Assembly (NCBI RefSeq): GCF_002368395.1 | Contig: NZ_AP018254.1 | Span: 620,001-684,000 of the forward strand | DNA length: 64,000 nucleotides | Direction of reading: 5' to 3' | Source: Calothrix sp. NIES-3974 | Lineage (GTDB): Bacteria; Cyanobacteriota; Cyanobacteriia; Cyanobacteriales; Nostocaceae | Part shown: piece by piece, positions 18,111 to 27,086 of the stretch | How positions within the stretch are numbered: position 1 is the first letter of the stretch | Layout: each line of letters begins with the position of its first letter | Notes under the pieces: model-generated | Told to the model about the DNA's origin: nothing | Databases searched by the model: none | Seen by the model: only the letters and a program-made list of their open reading frames with translations | Position numbers and translations under genes: made by a program

Positions 18111-19139
18111 ATGAAATATCAACAATCTTTCCGCGAACATATTAAACCGATTCCACTCGGAGAATCACGTCCCTTGTGGTCAGTAATGATACCTACCTAT
18201 AACTGTGCTAATTTCTTGCGTGAGACTCTTGCAAGCGTATTGGTTCAAGATCCGGGACCGGAGGTAATGCAAATTCAGGTAGTTGATGATTATTCAACTA
18301 AAGACGATCCGGAAGCAGTTGTTAAAGAACTAGGAGGCGATCGCGTTGAGTTTTACTGTCAACCAGAGAACGTTCGCTATATTAGGAACTTTAACACATG
18401 CATACAAAGGGCACGAGGTAAGATTATTCATATATTACATGGTGATGACTACGTACTTAACGGGTTCTACAAAAAAATGGAACTGCTATTTGCTCAACAC
18501 CCAGATATCGGTGCTGCTTTCTGTCGTCAGATATATATGGACAATCAGGGATACTGGCATAGTTTTTCTCCTTTAGAACAATTTGAGAGTGGAGTTTTGA
18601 GTAATTGGCTAGAAAGAATAGCTTCTGAACAGAGAATCACAACCCCATCTATTGTGGTACGACGTGATGTATATGAAAGACTTGGAGGATTTGACAGTCG
18701 CTTCACTTGTACAGGGGAAGATTGGGAGATGTGGGTAAGAATTGCAACTACATACCCAGTAGCCTACGAAGTGCAACCTTTAGCCGTATATCGCCAATCA
18801 ACATTAGGGTCTCTGACCCAAACTTCTATGCGTACTGGTAAGTTTTTTCAAGATTTGCGTAAGGCCGACGAAATTATTCAATCATACTTACCTAATTACA
18901 TTCAAGAAACAATCGCGAGGAAGGCTTCTAAAAGAGCAAGAGAAACTTATGCATCTTGGGCTATAAGTAGTAGCTATCAAATATTTACTCGCACAGGTAA
19001 TGTCAGAGATTCACTTATTCCAGTCAAAGAAGCATTGCAATTTGGCTGTTCATCACGAGTCATTATGCAATTATCTCGCTTATTCATGAAAACCATTACT
19101 TATAAATTAAAAGAAAAGTTAATCTTTTTTGAAAGGTAA
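18111..19139 (+). CDS. family 2 glycosyltransferase (tandem paralogue 2)
   Basis: 342 residues. The same architecture as the preceding gene and well conserved with it along the first ~270 residues, then diverging. Motifs are WSVMIPTYNCANFLRETL, VVDDYSTKDDPEA, HGDDYVLNGFY and CTGEDWEMWVRIA. The two genes are only 35 bases apart, which indicates tandem duplication followed by divergence, probably of sugar or linkage specificity. The spacer after it (19140-19311) is AT-rich and has no terminator I can see. Confidence 0.9.
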   Translation: MKYQQSFREHIKPIPLGESRPLWSVMIPTYNCANFLRETLASVLVQDPGPEVMQIQVVDDYSTKDDPEAVVKELGGDRVEFYCQPENVRYIRNFNTCIQRARGKIIHILHGDDYVLNGFYKKMELLFAQHPDIGAAFCRQIYMDNQGYWHSFSPLEQFESGVLSNWLERIASEQRITTPSIVVRRDVYERLGGFDSRFTCTGEDWEMWVRIATTYPVAYEVQPLAVYRQSTLGSLTQTSMRTGKFFQDLRKADEIIQSYLPNYIQETIARKASKRARETYASWAISSSYQIFTRTGNVRDSLIPVKEALQFGCSSRVIMQLSRLFMKTITYKLKEKLIFFER

Positions 19140-19311
19140 AGTAATTGCTTGAGGATTGCTTAAATAAAGCCACAAACACTTTCGGTTCAATAAGTAGAAT
19201 TAATCTGCTGACAATCATTAGTTTTTTCAATTACAACTCAATACCATACCATAATTTACACGCTTTTATAAGTTATATCTTCGGGAGATAAAACTTATTA
19301 CTCTAATTTCA

Positions 19312-20562
19312 ATGTATTCATCATTAAAAATCAAGAAGAAACTGGTAAATAAAATAGAGATTGCCACTATTTTTTTACTATTTTTCTATTATCTTGGACC
19401 TAATTTACCTAGACCAGTAATTCAAGCTTGGGCTTTATTTGGTTTTTTGACAATTCCATTATTAATTTTGAGTTCCTGGAAACAGTTTGTTTGGGTGTTA
19501 AAACAGGATTTCATTTTGTCGGTATTAATAGCCTATGTACCTTTATCATTCTTGTGGTCTACTAATCCTGATATTACCTTAACCTATTCAAGAGCTTTTA
19601 TTTTTTCTACTGCATTTGGGATATATTTAGCTACACGTTACTCTCCCAAGGAACAAGTGCGACTATTAATCTGGTTATTGAGCGTATATACATTGATTAA
19701 TTTAGTTGTACCTCTGGCAATGCCATCCTACGGCATAGAAGGAGGGTGGAGGGGAATCAGCACTTACAAAAATTCCTTAGCTGCAACAATGGTCATGGCT
19801 ACGATGCTTTTTTTGGATATATATTTTTATGGTCATAGGTATCGTTTAAAGGCATTAATCGGAGCGGGAATTGCATTTTTGATCCTTCTATTATCTCAAG
19901 GTCGGGGTAGTTTGGGAATTTTTGTGGGTCTACTACCTCTCTTACCCTTTTATAAGATTGTAAAACAAGGATATAAGCTCAAAATAATCCTGGGAATTTT
20001 TGCAATTTTGATTTGTGGAATTATTGCTTTGACTATTTTCACAAACTTAGAATTTATTGTGGTCGATTTGTTGGGCAAACAAATGGACTTAACAGGAAGA
20101 GAACCTCTTTGGAATTATTTAATTGATCGGGGTTTGGAGCGACCTTGGTTGGGTTATGGATATGCTGGTTTCTGGACGAATCCAACCGAAAGTCTCGGTG
20201 TAGCCTTGAAGTTCTCTTGGATTGGGGGAGTAGGAGAAGGAGGTGGTAACTCTCACAGTAGTTACATTGAATCCTTTTTGCAGTTAGGGTGGTTAGGGTT
20301 ATCTTTGATGTTAATTAGTTTATCAATAACTTTAGGGAGAGTTATTTTATTACTAGCTTTAACTAAGCAAATAGAGTTTTTTTGGATGCTCCAATTCTTA
20401 TTACTCATAACTATTATTAGTTATTATGACTCTATGGGTTTCCTTGATTACCGCAATTTATTGTGGGTTTTATACATATCAATTGCATATTCAAGCGCAG
20501 TTGTTTCTCCAACAGTTAATCCTAAATACAATAAATATAAAAATTTAAATTATTCAAGCTGA
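19312..20562 (+). CDS. O-antigen ligase / Wzy-like polymerase family membrane protein
   Basis: 416 residues, mostly hydrophobic, with about ten membrane helices and one larger periplasmic loop at about residues 245-330. The segment SQGRGSLGIFVGLLPLLPF and the loop residues GREPLW and GNSHSSYIE are typical of the Wzy_C/WaaL superfamily, in which a loop Arg and His are needed for glycan transfer. It could polymerise repeat units or ligate chains; the family cannot be split by eye. It is only nine bases upstream of the next glycosyltransferase, so the two are one transcription unit. Confidence 0.85.
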   Translation: MYSSLKIKKKLVNKIEIATIFLLFFYYLGPNLPRPVIQAWALFGFLTIPLLILSSWKQFVWVLKQDFILSVLIAYVPLSFLWSTNPDITLTYSRAFIFSTAFGIYLATRYSPKEQVRLLIWLLSVYTLINLVVPLAMPSYGIEGGWRGISTYKNSLAATMVMATMLFLDIYFYGHRYRLKALIGAGIAFLILLLSQGRGSLGIFVGLLPLLPFYKIVKQGYKLKIILGIFAILICGIIALTIFTNLEFIVVDLLGKQMDLTGREPLWNYLIDRGLERPWLGYGYAGFWTNPTESLGVALKFSWIGGVGEGGGNSHSSYIESFLQLGWLGLSLMLISLSITLGRVILLLALTKQIEFFWMLQFLLLITIISYYDSMGFLDYRNLLWVLYISIAYSSAVVSPTVNPKYNKYKNLNYSS

Positions 20563-20570
20563 TCAAAAAT

Positions 20571-21812
20571 ATGAGAATATTACATGTGAGCACTTATGAC
20601 ATCATTGGTGGTGCTGCTCGCTCTGCTTATAGATTACATCAAGGTTTATTAGAGATTCAAGCAGAGTCCCTAATGTTAGTACAATCGAAGTCAAGTAGTC
20701 ATGAAAATATCATAGCACCTCAAAAGAGTTCACATAAATTACTAGCAAAAGTAGGCCATGCTTTAGATGCTGTACCAGCTAAATTATATCGTCAGCGTCC
20801 CCAATCAGAATTCTCCACTCAATGGTTTATAGACTCTATTCATTCACAGGTTTCGCGGATTGCTCCCGATATTATCAATTTACATTGGATAAATGAAAGT
20901 TTCTTGAAAATTGAGACAATCAAAAAAATAAATTGTCCCATCGTTTGGACTCTTCATGATATGTGGGCTTTTACGGGAGGATGTCATTACGACCAAGATT
21001 GTGGTCGTTATATGGTTAATTGTGGTAATTGTCCTCAGTTAAATAGTCACACCAGTTTAGATTTATCCCGTTTAATATGGTATCGAAAACGTCAAGCTTG
21101 GAAAAATCTTAACTTAACCATTGTTACTCCTAGTCAATGGCTGAGTAAATGTGCTGCTAATAGTTCTCTTTTCCGAAATCGGAGAATAGAAGTTATCCCC
21201 TACGGTTTAGATATACAACAATATAAACCTATTAATCGTCAGGTAATTAGACAATTACTGAATTTACCGACTAATAAGCAATTAGTTTTATTTGTTGCTG
21301 TGAATGCAACAAGTTCTCCACGGAAAGGATTTAATTTTCTCAAATCTGCCTTACAACAATTATGTAATTCAGGATGGAATCAGAAGATAGAGTTAGTGGT
21401 TATTGGTGCTTCTCAAAACAATGGTGATGAAATTCTCGGATTTAAAACTCACTTTCTAGGTAAGTTAAGAGATGATATTTCTTTGTCCCAAATATATGCT
21501 GCTGTAGATGTATTTGTTGCTCCATCGATTCAAGATAATTTACCAAATACGGTGTTAGAAGCGATCGCATGTGGTACTCCCGCAGTTGCATTTAATGTTG
21601 GTGGTGTACCAGATATGATTGAGCATCAGCAAAATGGTTACTTGGCTCAACCGTTTGACATTGAAGATTTAGCTCAAGGAATAGCTTGGGTATTGGAGAA
21701 TCCACAGCGACATCAAAAATTATGCGATCGCGCTCGTGAAAAATCTGAAAGGGAATTTTCTCTGGAAATTCAAGCACGTCGTTACATGTCTCTTTACAGT
21801 CAACTAACATAG
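20571..21812 (+). CDS. family 4 glycosyltransferase
   Basis: 413 residues with the GT-B fold. The N-terminal domain begins MRILHVSTYDIIGGAARSAY (acceptor-side glycine loop). A Cys cluster lies in the middle (CHYDQDCGRYMVNCGNCPQL). The C-terminal nucleotide-sugar domain has SSPRKGFNFLKSAL and the acidic motif PNTVLEAIACGTPAVAFNVGG. The Cys-rich insert is common in a cyanobacterial/bacteroidete subgroup and may bind metal. It is part of the EPS island, with unknown sugar donor. Confidence 0.9.
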   Translation: MRILHVSTYDIIGGAARSAYRLHQGLLEIQAESLMLVQSKSSSHENIIAPQKSSHKLLAKVGHALDAVPAKLYRQRPQSEFSTQWFIDSIHSQVSRIAPDIINLHWINESFLKIETIKKINCPIVWTLHDMWAFTGGCHYDQDCGRYMVNCGNCPQLNSHTSLDLSRLIWYRKRQAWKNLNLTIVTPSQWLSKCAANSSLFRNRRIEVIPYGLDIQQYKPINRQVIRQLLNLPTNKQLVLFVAVNATSSPRKGFNFLKSALQQLCNSGWNQKIELVVIGASQNNGDEILGFKTHFLGKLRDDISLSQIYAAVDVFVAPSIQDNLPNTVLEAIACGTPAVAFNVGGVPDMIEHQQNGYLAQPFDIEDLAQGIAWVLENPQRHQKLCDRAREKSEREFSLEIQARRYMSLYSQLT

Positions 21813-21899
21813 ATTTACATGAAATATTTTTTATCCGAATCTTGCTGAAAATACATAGTTGATTATGTAACGGGACTCACGAACAATCAATTGATAAAA

Positions 21900-23078
21900 A
21901 TGACTCTAAATTTACTAAGAAGAAACCAAAGAGATAAGTTTGTCTTTCCATTATTATTAAAATTATTAGGTATCAAAATTATCACCAATAACCAGTTATT
22001 AACAAATCAAGAAGGATATGTAAATTTAACTTATGGTTTGAAAGAATATATTTCACCTCAACGACCTAACAACATTGGAGAAATACCTGAATCAATCAAA
22101 GTAACAAGTCTTCCCTTTAGTATAAATAGACCTATTGTGTCGGAAATAGAAAATGCTCAACTGATAGGAGATATAGCAGTAGGTTTTGATAAGGAAGGAA
22201 ATATTATTTCCGAAACTACTCAACCCCCTCTTGGTGATTTAAGTCCTAGGTTTGATGGTTCTATATCTGTAGAAAGTTTATTTCTTAAAAAAATACCTTT
22301 TGCTAACGGATATCATTTGGGTTCAGCTTGTTCATTAGTAAACTTCAGGAGTAAAAGTTATTATCACTGGTTTTTAGATTGTTTAACACGTCTAGAAGGA
22401 CTTGAGTATTATCAAAAGTATACTGGTGACAAACCTCTATTAATTATTGACTCAAATCCAACTTCATGGCAAATCGAATCTTTAAAACTTTTAGGTTATG
22501 AACCAGGTACTTATATCCACTGGGACAAAAGAAAAAAAATTCATTTAAAAAAATTGATAGTCCCAACATTTAGACAACCCGGAAATTGGATATCCCCTTC
22601 AGCATTACATTGGTTACGTGGACAGATATTGAGGAATATCCAGAACCAGAATGCTAATAAAAATCAGTATTCATTCTCCCCAAGGATATATATTTCACGC
22701 TCTAAAGCATCCGGACGTAGAGTGATAAATGAGGAAAAATTAATTCAGCTTCTCAGTCAATTTGGATTTGTTCGCTATACCTTAGAAGATATGAGTTTGT
22801 GGGAACAAATACAATTATTTTCATCAGCAGAAATTGTCATTGCTCCTCATGGTGCAGGTTTGACAAATATCATTTTTTCTAAAAAACCAATAACAGTGAT
22901 TGAATTTGTTAACCCTTGGGTTAGCCCCCATTATTATCTTATATCAACCATATTAGGTTTTACTTACTGGTGTTTTGAATGTCATCAACCTTATCTACAG
23001 AAGCTGAGAAAAGGAAAGGGTGACATGATAGTAGATGTTGAGCGTCTTCACCATCTCCTCAAACAATTAATTACATAA
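21900..23078 (+). CDS. family 61 glycosyltransferase (DUF563)
   Basis: About 392 residues from ATG 21900; an in-frame TTG sits nine bases earlier. The hallmark IVIAPHGAGLTNIIF is at about residue 312, preceded by YISRSKASGRRVINEE, both typical of GT61 enzymes. Another conserved patch is YYHWFLDCLTRLEGL at about residue 157. GT61 members transfer xylose, GlcNAc or other sugars, so the substrate here is open. There is no membrane segment. It sits between GT4 and GT2 genes in the same direction. Confidence 0.88.
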   Translation: MTLNLLRRNQRDKFVFPLLLKLLGIKIITNNQLLTNQEGYVNLTYGLKEYISPQRPNNIGEIPESIKVTSLPFSINRPIVSEIENAQLIGDIAVGFDKEGNIISETTQPPLGDLSPRFDGSISVESLFLKKIPFANGYHLGSACSLVNFRSKSYYHWFLDCLTRLEGLEYYQKYTGDKPLLIIDSNPTSWQIESLKLLGYEPGTYIHWDKRKKIHLKKLIVPTFRQPGNWISPSALHWLRGQILRNIQNQNANKNQYSFSPRIYISRSKASGRRVINEEKLIQLLSQFGFVRYTLEDMSLWEQIQLFSSAEIVIAPHGAGLTNIIFSKKPITVIEFVNPWVSPHYYLISTILGFTYWCFECHQPYLQKLRKGKGDMIVDVERLHHLLKQLIT

Positions 23079-23191
23079 ATTGATGTGTAGATATAATTAA
23101 TCGTCCTCTTGTCTTAAATAGTAAATAAAGCTGATTTTAGCTACTTAAATACACTCGAATTTTTCAGATTCCGAGATAATCTTTGAGATAT

Positions 23192-23962
23192 ATGAAATTA
23201 CCCAAAATTAGTATTGTTACTCCGTCTTATAACCAAGCTCCTTTCCTGGAAGCAACTATCCAAAGCGTATTGAGCCAAAATTATCCTAATTTAGAATACA
23301 TAATTATTGATGGCGGTTCTACTGATGGCAGTGTTGATATTATTCATAAATATGCGGAATATTTAACCTATTGGGTTAGCGAATCAGATAATGGACAAAC
23401 TGATGCTTTGATTAAGGGTTTTAATCGAGCAACAGGTGATATTTTGGGATGGTTATGTTCTGATGATTTACTTGAACCTTGGACTTTTCAAGAAGTTGCT
23501 GAGTTTTTCTCTCAAAATCCTCAAGCACGTGTAGTTTATGGTGATACTACTTGGATTGATACTAAAGATAGATTGCTAAAAATTAGAAAGGAATTAGCAT
23601 TCAATCGATTTATCTTGTTATATGAGCATAATTTTATTCCCCAACCCTCGACTTTTTGGCGCAGAGATTTATATGAGGAAGTTGGTGGACTCAATACGAA
23701 GTTTGATGTGGCTATGGATGCTGACCTTTGGCTACGATTTAGCGAGATTACCCATCTATATCACCGACGTAGACCTTGGTCTCGAATGCGAATATATCCT
23801 GAACAAAAGACCTATCGTCTGCTATCACAAAAGAACTTAGAAAAAAAGATTCTGCGACAAAAATACTATGGAGATGAGTCTAATTATGCTGTCAGAGCTA
23901 AAAAGATATTTGCTAAAGGAATACGACTTTCTTGGAAACTAGCAGCAGGATGCTATTGGTAA
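23192..23962 (+). CDS. family 2 glycosyltransferase
   Basis: About 256 residues. The N-terminal motif is KISIVTPSYNQAPFLEATI, with IIIDGGSTDGSVD and then WVSESDNGQTDALIKGF and the SDD metal site (WLCSDDLLEPWT). It belongs to a common cyanobacterial subgroup of WcaA-like enzymes. The first ATG of the conserved frame is at 23192; a TTG at 23183 is also in frame. It is the last gene before a ~400-bp gap in the island. Confidence 0.9.
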   Translation: MKLPKISIVTPSYNQAPFLEATIQSVLSQNYPNLEYIIIDGGSTDGSVDIIHKYAEYLTYWVSESDNGQTDALIKGFNRATGDILGWLCSDDLLEPWTFQEVAEFFSQNPQARVVYGDTTWIDTKDRLLKIRKELAFNRFILLYEHNFIPQPSTFWRRDLYEEVGGLNTKFDVAMDADLWLRFSEITHLYHRRRPWSRMRIYPEQKTYRLLSQKNLEKKILRQKYYGDESNYAVRAKKIFAKGIRLSWKLAAGCYW

Positions 23963-24166
23963 GAAAAATCTAAATCCGTATTTCTTACATAAAATTCACA
24001 GGGAAAAGGGAGTCGAAGACAAATCAATCCCTAACGGCTGACAAATTACTCGTGAGAAATTCAGGTCAATTTTCAAGTCGATAGGTAGAGCTTTTAGGGT
24101 CAGAGAAAAATCTATCTGTTACTCATTTATTACCACTTATTTACTAAAAACAGCAGTTTGAGCAGG

Positions 24167-24292
24167 ATTTGTGAAATCTTACATACTTACATATAGAGTT
24201 ATGAACGGCTGACAGTTGACGGTTAGTTAACAATCACCGGTTATCAGTCAACGGTACGCTATTTTTCACGACTTAAATAGGATTGCTGTATA
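24167..24292 (-). repeat. dispersed repeat B, copy 2 (inverted)
   Basis: Reverse complement of 8759-8864 with small indels; it keeps GTTGACTGATAACCGG, AAAATAGCGT and the ATTTGTGAAAT end. It fills most of the 397-bp spacer 23963-24359, which holds no gene. It splits the EPS island into two blocks. Confidence 0.6.
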
Positions 24293-24359
24293 TTGATGAT
24301 TTTTTGTAATTAACTATGGGTCGAATGTCAATATTATTGAAATTAGTAATACCAATGTC

Positions 24360-25604
24360 ATGAAAATACTTCAAGTACATAACGAGTATCAACACTCAGG
24401 TGGGGAAGAAGCGGTTGTTGATGCTGAGTATCGGATGCTGAATCATTATGGTCATGAAGTCAAGCAGTGGATTGTTAAAAATTCTGTTCTTGATGATTTG
24501 GGATTGGTAGATAAAGTGAAATTGTCATTTCAGTCTACTTGGTCTCAGGATGCTTATATTAAACTTCAACAGAAAATAGGTGATTTTCGACCGGATATTG
24601 TTCATGTTCATAATACAATTCCTTTAATATCTGCATCAATATATTCTGCGTGCCATGATTGTAATGTACCCGTAGTTCAAACATTACATAATTACAAATT
24701 TATCTGTCCTGGTTCTAATTTATATCGCAACGAAAGTATTTGTGAAGATTGTATTGATAAGAGTTTTACCTATCCTGCGTTGATTAATAGTTGCTATCGT
24801 CGGAGTACAATTAGTACTATTTTTGCAGTTCAAGGTTTAACATTTCATCGATTGAGGGGAACCTATGAAAATGATATAGATGCTTATATTGCCCTGACAG
24901 AATTCGCTCGTCAAAAATTTATTCAAGGGGGTTTACCTGCGGAGAAAATAGCAGTGAAGCCTAATTTTGTAAATTCAGATATTAGGGTAGGTGAACACAA
25001 GGGAAACTATGCACTATTTGCTGGTAGATTAATACCCCAAAAAGGGGTGAAAACTCTGTTAAAAGCTTGGCATCTTTTAGATGATTCTATTCCGTTGAAG
25101 GTGGTTGGTAGGGGAGTACTAGAATCTTTATTTCATCATGATTTACCACCGGGAATCGAATATTTAGGTGCTGTACCTCGTCATCAAGTGATAGAACTGA
25201 TGCAAAATGCGCGACTTTTAATATTTCCTTCGGAATGGTATGAATGCTTTCCGATGGCTATTGCGGAAGCTTTTGCTACGGGATTACCTGTTATCGCTAG
25301 TAATTTAGGTGGAATGGGTGAGATTATTCAAGATGGAAAATCAGGTTGGCATTTTCAAGTGGGAGACCCGAAAGATTTAGCTCGTGTGGTACAGTCTGCG
25401 TGGTCTGACCCGGTGGAAATTCAACGTCGGGGTAGTTTAGCACGTCATCAGTATGAAACTGATTATTCTTTAGAAAAGAATCATCAAGTGCTGATTAGTA
25501 TTTATCAAAAGGCAATTGATTCCTGGCGAAAAAAAGTAAATGCAGGAGCATTGAAGGATACAGAATACAGGAGAAAGGAGCAAATAAATAAAGTTAAAAA
25601 TTAG
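24360..25604 (+). CDS. family 4 glycosyltransferase
   Basis: 414 residues, GT-B fold. It starts MKILQVHNEYQHSGGEEAVV, the acceptor-binding loop of a widespread GT4 clade. The middle holds HNYKFICPGSNLYRN and a CEDC pair. The C-terminal domain has FAGRLIPQKGVKTLLKAW and the E-x7-E motif ECFPMAIAEAFATGLPVIAS, with both catalytic/donor-binding Glu residues. The last ~30 residues are Lys-rich. It is the first gene of the second EPS block. Confidence 0.92.
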   Translation: MKILQVHNEYQHSGGEEAVVDAEYRMLNHYGHEVKQWIVKNSVLDDLGLVDKVKLSFQSTWSQDAYIKLQQKIGDFRPDIVHVHNTIPLISASIYSACHDCNVPVVQTLHNYKFICPGSNLYRNESICEDCIDKSFTYPALINSCYRRSTISTIFAVQGLTFHRLRGTYENDIDAYIALTEFARQKFIQGGLPAEKIAVKPNFVNSDIRVGEHKGNYALFAGRLIPQKGVKTLLKAWHLLDDSIPLKVVGRGVLESLFHHDLPPGIEYLGAVPRHQVIELMQNARLLIFPSEWYECFPMAIAEAFATGLPVIASNLGGMGEIIQDGKSGWHFQVGDPKDLARVVQSAWSDPVEIQRRGSLARHQYETDYSLEKNHQVLISIYQKAIDSWRKKVNAGALKDTEYRRKEQINKVKN

Positions 25605-25732
25605 TTTTTGTGTTGTAAATTGTTATCTCAAAGCATCTCTGAACAAGCCATTAAAAGCTAAAACATTTACTTCCAAAAATCTTCAACCTATTGTTGCAAT
25701 TGAGTGTAATTTAGTTAATTAAGTAAAAATAG

Positions 25733-26968
25733 ATGATTGCTCCACAAAAAGTTTTAATCATTGTTGAAAATTTACCTGTTCCTTTTGACCGACGGGTATG
25801 GATGGAAGCCACGACTTTGAAAAAAGCTGGCTACGATGTTTCCGTAATCTGTCCTACTGGTAAAAATTACGAGAAAGATTACGAGATAATTGAAGGAATT
25901 CATATCTATCGTCATCCTTTACCGAAAGAGGAAAGTTCAGTTAAAGGTTATTTACGAGAGTATGCTGCTGCCGTTTTTTGGCAATTTCGTCTTGCACACA
26001 AGGTATGGAAAGAAAGGGGTTTTGATGTTGTCCATATTTGCAATCCTCCCGACTTGTTATTCTTAACAGCAGGATGGTTTAAGTTATTTCATGGAGTTAA
26101 AGTTATTTTCGATCACCATGACTTGAGTCCGGAAATGTACGTAGCCAAGTATAATCGCCGTGATATTTTTTACTACTGTTTACGCTTGGTGGAGCGCTTG
26201 ACTTATCTGACAGCAGATTTAGCGATCGCAACGAATGAATCTCACCAAGAGGTTGCTCTGACTAGGGGAGGTAAGAAAGCTGATGAGGTTTTTGTGGTGA
26301 GGAGCGCTCCCGATCTATCGAGATTTACTAAAATGCCTGTGAATGAAAGTTATAAACGAGGCAAAAAATACTTGATTGGTTATATGGGTGTAATGGGTGA
26401 ACCGGAAGGAATTGATTATCTTTTGCGAATCATTCAGTATCTGGTTATGGAGAAGAATCGACGGGATATGCATTTCATGTTGATTGGGAATGGTCCTGCT
26501 TTTGAAAAACTGCAAGTTTTATCTCAAGAGTTAGGAATAACTGATTTTGTGGAGTTTACGGGGTTCAAAACAGGTAAAGAGCTTTTAGAGCGTCTTTCTA
26601 GCAGTGATTTATGTGTCGAACCTTCACCTCAATCTGCATATAACGATAAATGTACGATGAATAAAATTCTTGAATATATGGCGCTGGGAAAACCCATTGT
26701 GCAGTTTGATTTAATTGAGGGAAGACGTTCTGCGCAGTCTGCTTCTTTATATGCTAAACCGAATGATGAACAGGAATTTGCAGAGAAAATTCTTGAATTA
26801 GTTGAATCCCCTGAACTACGGCAAAAAATTGGTGCAGAAGGACAAAGACGAATGGAAGAAATTTTGGAATGGCGACATCAAGCTCCTAAATTGTTAGATG
26901 CTTATGCTCATTTGTTAATGCAACCGAAAAGCTCGATGAAAAATATTGTGCGTTACTCTGGAAATTAG
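25733..26968 (+). CDS. family 4 glycosyltransferase (WbuB/FkbM-neighbour type)
   Basis: 411 residues. It starts KVLIIVENLPVPFDRRVWMEA, the signature of a clade whose members act on capsular or slime glycans. It has KVIFDHHDLSPEMY in the acceptor domain and, in the donor domain, YMGVMGEPEGIDYLLR and EPSPQSAYNDKCTMNKILEY, in which the second conserved Glu lies (KILEYMALGKP). No membrane helix. It lies 129 bases after the previous GT4 and 118 bases before the initiating transferase. Confidence 0.92.
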   Translation: MIAPQKVLIIVENLPVPFDRRVWMEATTLKKAGYDVSVICPTGKNYEKDYEIIEGIHIYRHPLPKEESSVKGYLREYAAAVFWQFRLAHKVWKERGFDVVHICNPPDLLFLTAGWFKLFHGVKVIFDHHDLSPEMYVAKYNRRDIFYYCLRLVERLTYLTADLAIATNESHQEVALTRGGKKADEVFVVRSAPDLSRFTKMPVNESYKRGKKYLIGYMGVMGEPEGIDYLLRIIQYLVMEKNRRDMHFMLIGNGPAFEKLQVLSQELGITDFVEFTGFKTGKELLERLSSSDLCVEPSPQSAYNDKCTMNKILEYMALGKPIVQFDLIEGRRSAQSASLYAKPNDEQEFAEKILELVESPELRQKIGAEGQRRMEEILEWRHQAPKLLDAYAHLLMQPKSSMKNIVRYSGN

Positions 26969-27086
26969 GTTTTTAAAAATTCAAAATCACTTAAGTCTCA
27001 TTTTGAATACAGAATGAAACTGAGTAATTGATTTAGTAATATGTTCATTCTCAGTGGATATATTCCATCAGTATAAGTGTCATCCT

